From an uncultured Collinsella sp. (GTDB taxonomy: Bacteria > Actinomycetota > Coriobacteriia > Coriobacteriales > Coriobacteriaceae): DNA of 40,630 nt. This document shows positions 1-7,016 of the stretch, piece after piece (position 1 is the stretch's first letter; every line of letters starts with the position of its first letter). The notes beneath the pieces were generated by a model, which made no database searches, was not told the origin of the DNA, and saw only the letters and a program-made list of their open reading frames with translations. The translations under genes and the position numbers were made by a program. Location of the stretch: the NCBI GenBank assembly GCA_900541785.1, contig UQKY01000015.1:1-40630 (forward strand), given 5' to 3'.

Positions 1-50
1 CTCAAAGCCCCGCCCCCGAGGCTAACCCAACGCACCACCCCTGGAGATCC

Positions 51-1358
51 ATGGAAACCAGAATCAAACCCACAGCCAAAGGCACTTCCGAACCGATCAA
101 GGGAAAACCCGGTTCCTTCCGCATCTACTTCTCTCTCGGTCGCGACCCCGAATCCGGCAAGAACGGGAAACGAGTCAGATACCTAAAGACACCCAAGAGA
201 ACCATCCATTGCAAGAGCAAAAACCCGAAGAACTGGCCCGGTGAGGTGGCGAATGCGCTCGATGCCTACCGGAAGGAGCTGGAGACCTATGAACCGGCTG
301 GCGACATGCCGACCACTGTTTCCGGATACGCCGAGGATTTCCATCGGCTCCGAGAAAGCTCCTTCGGCTCCCCTCTTTCTTTCCAAAGAGAGGAATATGA
401 CGTGCGCCATATACGCGAGCTGTTCGGCGACATACCCCTCGGTGCGCTGAGGCCCGACGAGATCAAACGGGCGTATGCCGAAGCAATCTCAACCGGAAGA
501 TTCACAGAGGCCGAGATTCGTCGTATCCACGTCAAGCTCAAACAGGTCATGCAGGACGCACTGGAGAATGAGCTAATCGAGCGCAACCCATGCATCAGCG
601 TCAAACTCCCAAAGCCAGACCTTAGAGTGCGCAACTTCCTCCCACCCGACGAACTGCCCCGATTCACCAAATGCCTGCTATCCGAACCCATGGGGCCGAT
701 GACCGTCTGCACCATGCTCATATTCCACCTAGGACTCAGAAAAGGCGAGGCCCTGGGGCTCTGTTGGGAAGACTACGACCCCGAGGCGATGGAAATCAGA
801 ATCGTCCACCAGTACACCAATGACAAAACGCTCAGGGCACCCAAATCGGAAATGAGCAGGCGGATCCTGTCTATAGACTCTTCGCTAGCCGCGTATCTAA
901 ATGACTGGAAGATGCGGCAGCGCAACCTATTCGAGCAACGCGGGCTAAGACAGAGAAACTCTGACCCCATCGTTCACGCCCTCAGCCCGCATAAGGACGA
1001 AAACGGCAACCTTCACGTCAGTATCACCCGACCCGATGGACACAACTATTCACGCTGGTTCAGGGACTTCTGCGTCGACAACGGCTATGGCGAGTACGCC
1101 AACGTGACAAGCCAGTTCGAGCGCAACGGCAAGCTGCACACACGCGGCACCGGATACTCGGGTCTCGTCCCCCACGGACTGAGACACACGGCAGCGACGG
1201 CGCTCGTCGCAAACAACGTCGATTTGAAGACCGTTCAGGCGCGGATGGGACACGCATCAGCGAGTACGACGGCCAATTTCTACACCCACGCAATCAGAGC
1301 CAACGACCGCAACGCTGCCGAAGTCTTCGAAAAATTATCTGAAGGTAATGAGAATTAA
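51..1358 (+). CDS. Tyrosine recombinase / site-specific integrase
   Basis: This 435-aa phage-type integrase would cut and rejoin DNA at the att sites of the mobile element. An N-terminal arm-binding-like region (about 1-85) and a SAM-like core-binding region (about 88-185) precede the catalytic domain (about 200-425). Catalytic residues of the family are visible: R230 in GLRKGEALGL, a candidate Lys near 265, H375 and R378 in HGLRHT, H401 in MGHAS and the nucleophile Y411 in FYTHA. The ATG start has GGAG 5 nt upstream. The gene is complete, and no truncation or frameshift is seen. It is the first gene of the element in view and points toward the mobilization genes. The integration target is inferred to be tRNA-Arg(CCT) at the other end. 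Confidence 0.95.
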   Translation: METRIKPTAKGTSEPIKGKPGSFRIYFSLGRDPESGKNGKRVRYLKTPKRTIHCKSKNPKNWPGEVANALDAYRKELETYEPAGDMPTTVSGYAEDFHRLRESSFGSPLSFQREEYDVRHIRELFGDIPLGALRPDEIKRAYAEAISTGRFTEAEIRRIHVKLKQVMQDALENELIERNPCISVKLPKPDLRVRNFLPPDELPRFTKCLLSEPMGPMTVCTMLIFHLGLRKGEALGLCWEDYDPEAMEIRIVHQYTNDKTLRAPKSEMSRRILSIDSSLAAYLNDWKMRQRNLFEQRGLRQRNSDPIVHALSPHKDENGNLHVSITRPDGHNYSRWFRDFCVDNGYGEYANVTSQFERNGKLHTRGTGYSGLVPHGLRHTAATALVANNVDLKTVQARMGHASASTTANFYTHAIRANDRNAAEVFEKLSEGNEN

Positions 1359-1422
1359 TACTCTCATAATTGTGTCACCGGATGTATACTGCAAATAAAG
1401 CCAAACAGAGAGGAGGTTATCA

Positions 1423-2109
1423 ATGGCACTTACCACTGCGAGCAGCAAGCTGCGTTCGACGATCCTATTCAACTCAAAGGATGAGCAGGTACTCTTCAAG
1501 CGCTCCAGCGCTGACCTCGCCGCGGCAAGGGGTCTCACCCCGTCTGCGCTCCTAGCGAGGCTTCCCATGGAGCAGCTGACGAGCTCGGATCTAGGCAGGT
1601 GGGCCGCGCAGCTCATCTATGCTGAGGATGGGAGCTGTCTCGACGCCTTCGAGGGCATGTTCGAGGACTGGAGCGCAATCCAGCCAGAAAATGATTGCCG
1701 CGACGTCATCAAAGGCTTTTTTGACTACTGCCATGAAGCAAGGATCTGCATCGACACCACGAGCGAGCGCGTTCATCATCTCCGCACTAACTGGGACAGC
1801 ATATGCCTCATTATGGAAGAGGCTGCAAAGATGCCCGAGTGCAATCTCGACGCACGTATCCAGGCTAAGACCGGCCGTGAACTCGAAACTACCCTGCAAG
1901 ACCCTACAGCGTTGCTCGCCGTCACACCTTTGGTCTCATACATTCTCAACGCATGGGAGCACATCAAGGGCTATTCCTGCACTTACCGTGCTCTGCTCGA
2001 TTTCGCCAACATCGGCAGATCATCCCGCAAGGGATACAGCGAGCCCGCAGAAGCTCGAATCAGCCTTCTGCACCTTATCGACGAATACGAGAAGAAAGGG
2101 GCTAATTAG
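1423..2109 (+). CDS. Hypothetical protein of the mobile element
   Basis: I do not recognise this 228-aa protein. It begins at an ATG with a near-perfect Shine-Dalgarno (AGAGGAGG, 7-8 nt upstream), 64 bp after the integrase stop, and a TATACT -10-like hexamer lies at 1384-1389. It is predicted soluble and mostly helical, with no signal peptide or membrane segment. The first 70 residues (LTPSALLARLPMEQL region) could be a small DNA-binding or interaction domain. Several scattered Cys do not form a metal motif. Its place between integrase and excisionase-like gene is typical of IME accessory genes; a regulatory or anti-defence role would be pure inference. Confidence 0.8.
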   Translation: MALTTASSKLRSTILFNSKDEQVLFKRSSADLAAARGLTPSALLARLPMEQLTSSDLGRWAAQLIYAEDGSCLDAFEGMFEDWSAIQPENDCRDVIKGFFDYCHEARICIDTTSERVHHLRTNWDSICLIMEEAAKMPECNLDARIQAKTGRELETTLQDPTALLAVTPLVSYILNAWEHIKGYSCTYRALLDFANIGRSSRKGYSEPAEARISLLHLIDEYEKKGAN

Positions 2110-2201
2110 TCGATAAAACCATTTTACAAACAAGCACCCGACTCCTCTCACTGTCGCCAAACATCGAAGAGGAGCCGAGCGCCCTACTAAAGGAGTTTAT
2201 C

Positions 2202-2444
2202 ATGCATCTTGCAGATGACCCCAAGACCGACGCCATCTCCGCAGGCATCAACCTGCGCCATGTCGGCACCAAGCGCATCATGAGCCGCCTGGACGTTCAG
2301 ATCCTCACCGGCATCGGACAATCCAGCGCCATCAAGCTCATGAAGGCCACCCACCACTGCTTTAGCATCGCCAACCAGTACTTCGTCATGGAAGAGGACC
2401 TGTTCGACTACTTCCACAAGCTGGCAGAGGGGGCGAGCGAGTAA
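2202..2444 (+). CDS. Excisionase-like helix-turn-helix protein
   Basis: This 80-aa protein has a region at about residues 25-75 (SRLDVQILTGIGQSSAIKLM ... YFVMEEDLFDYF) matching the winged-helix layout of Xis/MerR-like excisionases. A helix-turn-helix is followed by a short wing and the 'y-I-x-x-x-D-l' ending. In such elements it would bend att DNA with the integrase or regulate the downstream operon. AAAGGAG sits 6 nt before the ATG. Its stop overlaps the start of the next gene (TAATG), so the two are translationally coupled. Just upstream, 2142-2148 and 2168-2174 form a 7-bp inverted repeat (CTCCTCT/AGAGGAG) of unknown role. Confidence 0.7.
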   Translation: MHLADDPKTDAISAGINLRHVGTKRIMSRLDVQILTGIGQSSAIKLMKATHHCFSIANQYFVMEEDLFDYFHKLAEGASE

Positions 2445-3340
2445 TGCAGCGCCCGAACGCCAATCCCCTCGTCTTCGAGCTGGATGTGCTCGACGAGCAC
2501 GTCCACGCCCTTCAGGAAGACAAGCCCATCGCCTCCTTCGGGCTCGACGCACTCAACAGCATCCTCGGCGGTGTCTACCCCGGGCTCAACTACGCAATCG
2601 GGACCGCCCCGGGCAAGGGCAAGACAACACTGGCACTCCAGGAGGCCGACAAGCTCGCGGCAGACGGGCACCCGGTAATCTACGTTTCCGCCGAGCTTCC
2701 CGCGCACAAGCTGATCGAGAAGAGCCTGGCGCGTCTCAGCGACGGCAAAGTCGCGTTGTCCGAGGTCTCCAGCTGCGCGACCCAGAATCACCCTAAGCAC
2801 GCGACTTTCGAGGCTGCACTCGACAAATATCGCACCAAGATCGCCCCCAATCTCTGCATCACCGGCCCACTCAACACCGTGGAGCTCTCCAACCTCGTCG
2901 GGCTGGTAACACGCGAGCGCGGCGAGGTCCCCGTCGTCTTCATTGACTACCTCCAGCTCCTCGCCTGCGGCGTCACGGCGGACCAGCAGTTCATCGACGA
3001 GCGATTGGCTATCACAGCATGCGTGAAGGGCCTCCGCGAAATCTCGAACCTCTATGGCTCTCCCGTCATCGCACTGAGCTCGACCACTCGCAAGTCCTAC
3101 GATTCCGGGAAGTCGGCCAGGCCCAACCTCGCCATGTTCGGTGGTTCCTCCGCTGTCGAGTACGGCTTTGACTCGGTGCTCTACCTCGCCGATGACAATG
3201 ACAAGCCCGAGTGGCCCTACGAGTCTCCCGCAACCGGCACGCCCCTCAAGCTCGTCGCCCTCAAGAACCGCTACGGCACGCTGGGCGAGTCCCGACTCGA
3301 CTTCGACGGTGCGCGCGCCACCTTCCACGACAGGGGCTAG
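2444..3340 (+). CDS. DnaB/RepA-like RecA-fold ATPase
   Basis: This 298-aa protein resembles the C-terminal helicase domain of DnaB or the RepA/RecA-like ATPases of mobile elements. Walker A is GTAPGKGKTT (about 53-62) and Walker B is VVFIDYLQLL (about 164-173), the typical DnaB-family 'IDYLQL' signature. A polar motif (VIALSSTTR, about 205) and an Arg-finger-like region follow. There is no DnaB N-terminal domain. The likely role is replication or unwinding of the element after excision or transfer, by family analogy. It overlaps the preceding gene by one base and ends 3 bp before the MobC-like gene, so it belongs to one operon. Confidence 0.85.
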   Translation: MQRPNANPLVFELDVLDEHVHALQEDKPIASFGLDALNSILGGVYPGLNYAIGTAPGKGKTTLALQEADKLAADGHPVIYVSAELPAHKLIEKSLARLSDGKVALSEVSSCATQNHPKHATFEAALDKYRTKIAPNLCITGPLNTVELSNLVGLVTRERGEVPVVFIDYLQLLACGVTADQQFIDERLAITACVKGLREISNLYGSPVIALSSTTRKSYDSGKSARPNLAMFGGSSAVEYGFDSVLYLADDNDKPEWPYESPATGTPLKLVALKNRYGTLGESRLDFDGARATFHDRG

Positions 3341-3343
3341 CCC

Positions 3344-3688
3344 ATGCGTGGCAAAGCCAAGACCGCGCATATAAACGTCCGCATGACCGAGGAGGAGCGT
3401 GCCGCCATCACGGTGCGCTCCTCCTCTTTTGGTATGGCCCCATCGACGTTCATGCGCGAAGCCGCCCTCCACATCGGTGAGAAGCCCGTCAGGATCGCCG
3501 ACGAGGCGACGCTGCGGCAGCTTCTTCATCAGATGAAGAAGCAGGGCGGAAACCTCAACCAGGCCGTCCGCACCGCAAACGCCTATGGCGTGGATACGCA
3601 GACGGCCCAACAGCTCGCGGAGGCCGTCCGTCTGGTATCGAGCACAGCCTCGCAGCTATCGAACCTCATCTTCAAGAATCGAGAATGA
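3344..3688 (+). CDS. mobC: MobC-like relaxosome accessory protein
   Basis: This 114-aa protein begins with a ribbon-helix-helix-like segment (INVRMTEEERAAITVRS, about 10-27). It carries the MobC family pattern 'G(G)NLNQAVRTAN' at about 69-80, followed by a C-terminal helix. MobC proteins bind oriT DNA and help the relaxase open the strands at nic. The gene ends in ATGA, overlapping the start of the coupling-protein gene by 4 bp. It is part of the ATPase-mobC-virD4-relaxase operon. The family assignment rests on the motif and the neighbours. Confidence 0.85.
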   Translation: MRGKAKTAHINVRMTEEERAAITVRSSSFGMAPSTFMREAALHIGEKPVRIADEATLRQLLHQMKKQGGNLNQAVRTANAYGVDTQTAQQLAEAVRLVSSTASQLSNLIFKNRE

Positions 3689-5607
3689 TCATGAAAACCA
3701 AGATGCCCACAGCGCTCATATCATCTCTTCTCCTAGCGATCCTCGTATGCCCCGTCCTCGCCGTCCCCGTCGACGATTTCATCGCCGGGACACCGTTAGG
3801 CGCGGCTGCGATTCCGTCGTCGTTCGGCGTGGATACCGTCCTCGGCTGGTGGCTCACGGGTGCGTTCACCGCTTGCCCGCTCGGAACCCTGCTGACCTTC
3901 CTCCTCGCCTTTTGCATCTGCGCTCTCATCGCCTACTCGACCGCCCTCAACGCGAGGGCCGAGGACGGCGGCGTGCTCGGCGACGCCCACGTCAAGACGG
4001 GTCGCGAGGTCATAAAAGGGTCCATGACCTGGGACGGCTCGACAATCCCATCGTCGCGCGGGTTCGTCTACGGTTTCACCAAATATCGCAGTAAGCCCTG
4101 TTATCTCTACGAGCCGAAGAAGATGATTTTCGTATCAGGGGCCACTGGGTCAGGTAAGTCACGCTTCCTCTACCTTCCCTCAATCGACCTGCTCAGCTAC
4201 GGCGACGCCTCCAACGGCTCCGAGCCCGCGACCCTCGTCGTCTCCGACGTGAAGAACGAGCTCATAGAGCTCACGGGCGACGAGCTGGCCCGTCGCGGCT
4301 ACCGCGTCCTGCTGCTCGACACGCAGCACCCCTATAGGGGACAGAGGTTCAACCCCCTCAAACAGGTGCTCGACCTCCATGCCGAGGGACGCGACCAGGA
4401 AGCCGAGCAGGCGGCGGACGCCATCGCGGAACTCGTGGTGCAGGACGACGAGAAAGGCAAAGGCTCGCACTGGACCGCCTCGGCCAGGGGCCTGCTCTCG
4501 GCCCTGGTCCTGCTGGTCTCCATGTCCGACGAGTGTCCCGAGGAATCAAAGCACCTCGCGACCGTCTGCGAGGTCCTGGACCGCGGTACCGAGGCAGAGG
4601 GCGACGACCCATCCGAGCCCCTGAAAACCGTCTTCCGCTCGTTGCCAAGCGGACACCCCGCCAAGGGAAGGGCGTCCCAGTTCATATCCTCCGGCGGCAA
4701 CGAGCTCAGGAGCATACTCTCGACGCTCAAGGTCGCCCTGCGCCCGTTCTCCTCCGCCCCGGTCGCCTGGATGACCTCCGGCTCCGACATCGACCCGCAA
4801 ACGGTACTCACGGAGAAGAGCGCCGTCTTCCTCCACGTGCTCGACGAGGGCTCACCCTACAACTGCATCGCGGCGATATTCCTCTCGCAGCTCTGGGCTT
4901 CGGTCCAGGCGGTCGCGGACGTGAACGGCGGCAGGCTCCCCCGCCCCGTGCAGATACTCGGCGACGAGTGGGGCAACCTCCCCCGCGTCGAGTGCCTGCC
5001 CGCCCTCCTCAGTCTGGCGCGCAGCTACGGCATGTTCTGGGTCGGCGCGACGCAGGGCGTATCCCAGCTCAATAAGTATGGCGAGAGAGACGGCCGCAGG
5101 AAGATCCTCGCGAACTGCGGTGTGAAGATCGCCATGAAGCTCGCAGAGGAGGAGGATCGCCGGTACTTCACCGAGCTCATCGGCAAGACCACGCGCCACA
5201 CGCAGGGCACGAGCAGCGGCAGGGCCGCGTCGGGCACGTCCTCCTCGACGTCCTACAGCGAGAGCGCAGACGATGTGATACACACCTGGGAATGGCGCGG
5301 CATGGCCCCGGACCGGGACGGAATCATCGTCGTGAAGCACGCAGACAACGGGATGCCCGCGTGCCGCGCAGGGGTCTTCCGCTCCCCCGTCACGGACTGC
5401 ACCAACACGCCAACGAAGGAGCACTTCGACCTCGGAACCCCCGAGCACGAGGCGGAGAGGCGTCGCACGTACCAGCGGCGGCTCGATGCCTCCGCCACCG
5501 AGAAGATGCGCGAGGAGGCCCCCACCTGGTGCCCCGAGTGGCCCGATCCCGAGAAGGGGACCGGAGACGCGGGCGACGGCAAGTTCAGTGGGCTCTCGCT
5601 CGATTAG
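3685..5607 (+). CDS. virD4: VirD4/TraG-type IV coupling protein
   Basis: This 640-aa membrane ATPase links the relaxase-DNA complex to a secretion channel. Two N-terminal hydrophobic segments (about 8-27 and 55-85) anchor it. Walker A is SGATGSGKSR (151-160), a Walker B-like VVSDVKNEL lies near 185-193, and the TraG/VirD4 signature GDEWGNLP lies near 425-432. A charged C-terminal tail (about 560-640) is typical for relaxase contacts. The start is the ATG overlapping the mobC stop (ATGA); an in-frame ATG 6 nt later is an alternative. No channel genes accompany it here, so it probably hands DNA to a helper system. Confidence 0.93.
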   Translation: MIMKTKMPTALISSLLLAILVCPVLAVPVDDFIAGTPLGAAAIPSSFGVDTVLGWWLTGAFTACPLGTLLTFLLAFCICALIAYSTALNARAEDGGVLGDAHVKTGREVIKGSMTWDGSTIPSSRGFVYGFTKYRSKPCYLYEPKKMIFVSGATGSGKSRFLYLPSIDLLSYGDASNGSEPATLVVSDVKNELIELTGDELARRGYRVLLLDTQHPYRGQRFNPLKQVLDLHAEGRDQEAEQAADAIAELVVQDDEKGKGSHWTASARGLLSALVLLVSMSDECPEESKHLATVCEVLDRGTEAEGDDPSEPLKTVFRSLPSGHPAKGRASQFISSGGNELRSILSTLKVALRPFSSAPVAWMTSGSDIDPQTVLTEKSAVFLHVLDEGSPYNCIAAIFLSQLWASVQAVADVNGGRLPRPVQILGDEWGNLPRVECLPALLSLARSYGMFWVGATQGVSQLNKYGERDGRRKILANCGVKIAMKLAEEEDRRYFTELIGKTTRHTQGTSSGRAASGTSSSTSYSESADDVIHTWEWRGMAPDRDGIIVVKHADNGMPACRAGVFRSPVTDCTNTPTKEHFDLGTPEHEAERRRTYQRRLDASATEKMREEAPTWCPEWPDPEKGTGDAGDGKFSGLSLD

Positions 5608-5616
5608 GAGGCGACC

Positions 5617-6555
5617 ATGACGGCGATAAAGCAGATGAGCGTCTGCAGCGAGAGGCACCTTTCCCGCCTCAGGGACTACCTCTCATGGGACCGCGAAAAG
5701 GCGCTCGCCCACGGCACGCAGAACATCATCGACGAAGACCGCTGGTTTCAGGAGATGGCGGACACAAGGAAGGCCATGGGCCACGACAGGCCCGGCAAGG
5801 CCGGTGCCAGGTGCACCTACATGCAGCACCAGATACTCGGGTTCCTCCCCGACGAGTGCGACCTCAACGGCGGGAAGATGACGCCGGAGATGTGCATGCG
5901 CTACGCAAGGGAGTACGCGGCCGAGCGCTACCCCAACCAGGAGGTCGTGATGGTGTTGCACCGCGAGCGCTGCCGCACCGACGCCATCGACCGCTACGCC
6001 GTGCACCTTGGCATCAACCGCAGCGACCTTGAGACCGGGCGGAGACTCGACGAGGGCCCCGCGCGAAAGGCGGCAAAGGCGCGGGTGAAGACCGTCCGTG
6101 CCCTGGACGAGCGATACGGCCTCAGGCAGCTTGAGCGTGGCAAGGCCAACTCGCGCGTCCACGCGAGGCAACCCGGCAGGGCCGAGCGCGACATGGCCCG
6201 AAAGGGGCAGGCCGAGCGCTCGGAGAACGCCCGCGTTCGCGTCGCGGTCGCCCGCCGGATCGAGGAGGTCGGGCGCATGCGCGACTGCCCCGACCGGATG
6301 GGCGAGCTTGAGCGGCGGCTCAGACGGGACGGCATCGAGCTCGCCGAGTCCAAGGGCGGGAGCCTCCAGTACCGCTTCCCCTCGAAGTCGCTCGGGGCCG
6401 TGAGGAAGGTCAACGGCGGAAGGCTCGGTTTCGCCGTCGACCGCTCGACCGGCATCACCGTCCGCTTCACGCTGCGCGGGATAGCGACGGCGATGCGGGC
6501 GTTCTGGGAGCTTGAGCGAAAGGCGCTGGAGAATCAGAACGGGCGCGACGACTGA
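5617..6555 (+). CDS. Relaxase (MobA/VirD2-like, probably MOBP class)
   Basis: This 312-aa protein is read as a relaxase, the nuclease that nicks oriT and pilots the strand. The N-terminal half (about 10-140) has the expected order: a GFLPDE block near 75-80, then a helix, then a His motif with H115, H130 and N134 (RYAVHLGIN). The classical MOBP motif is H-x-D-x-x-x-x-H-x-H-x-x-x-N. Here only one of the paired His is present (A128 stands in the other slot), so this is a divergent subfamily. The C-terminal half is Arg-rich and helical (about 145-240) and ends in a small domain. GGAGG lies 6 nt before the ATG, 9 bp after virD4. The gene is followed at once by a strong terminator. Confidence 0.82.
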   Translation: MTAIKQMSVCSERHLSRLRDYLSWDREKALAHGTQNIIDEDRWFQEMADTRKAMGHDRPGKAGARCTYMQHQILGFLPDECDLNGGKMTPEMCMRYAREYAAERYPNQEVVMVLHRERCRTDAIDRYAVHLGINRSDLETGRRLDEGPARKAAKARVKTVRALDERYGLRQLERGKANSRVHARQPGRAERDMARKGQAERSENARVRVAVARRIEEVGRMRDCPDRMGELERRLRRDGIELAESKGGSLQYRFPSKSLGAVRKVNGGRLGFAVDRSTGITVRFTLRGIATAMRAFWELERKALENQNGRDD

Positions 6556-6563
6556 GCTCTTGA

Positions 6564-6600
6564 GGCCGGGACGCAACAGGCGTCCCGGCCCTTTCTTTTA
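6564..6600 (+). terminator. Rho-independent terminator of the mobilization operon
   Basis: A perfect 11-bp GC stem (6564-6574 with 6580-6590, loop AACAG) is followed by CTTTCTTTT. It starts 9 bp after the relaxase stop and closes the + strand operon. Confidence 0.93.
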
Positions 6601-7016
6601 GCCCTTCGGCGAGAGCGACCTCGGAGCGGCTCGGCGCCCCGCCGCAGGTGGGCAAGATGATTCCGTGCAACGGAATCCATATCTTGCCTGCACGGAGCGA
6701 ACCGGTTGCCGAGGCAACGCGAGCCCGGGCAGGTGAGCGACGGTTGAGCCGACGCCGAGGAGACGCGACCCATGGGGAGCGTCGTACGACGGCGCTCGGC
6801 GACCCGACGCGAGAGGCCCCGCCCGGCGACCACGGCGGAGCGATGGCGACTTCTGGAAGCCATCGAGCGCAGCCGTTCGCCGGGTGGGGCCGGTGTGAGC
6901 GGAGGCGGACGAAACGCGACCCTGGGGAGCGTTGCCAGGAAGCCGCAGCGAGAGCGACGCCGCGCGTCGCGGGGGTCCCGCCCATAAGCGGGACCCATCG
7001 GCCGCAAGGCCGATTG
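6601..7016 (+). other. Highly structured non-coding tract between relaxase and restriction gene
   Basis: No credible coding region lies here; the open frames on + have no codon signature or start context. Instead there are stacked hairpins. 6651-6658/6681-6688 encloses 6660-6666/6670-6676. Others are 6705-6710/6713-6718, 6777-6797 and a 15-bp stem 6815-6829/6877-6891 enclosing the hairpin 6841-6865. Further right are 6973-6981/6988-6996 and 6997-7003/7008-7014, the last closed by GCAA on the + strand (a GNRA tetraloop). A 20-bp motif (GCGACCC-TGGGGAGCG) occurs twice, near 6766-6783 and 6916-6932. The GNRA loop favours a + strand RNA, but the tract could also be oriT/accessory DNA or a decayed region. 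Confidence 0.5.

Noticed and set aside
1..50. Search for a copy of the tRNA-Arg 3' end as left attachment site
   Set aside because: No convincing match was found, so the left boundary must be outside the window or use another site.
2408..3610. 400-aa open frame on the minus strand across the ATPase and MobC genes
   Set aside because: It is antisense to two coupled genes with clear motifs and ribosome sites, and is a by-product of GC-rich codon use.
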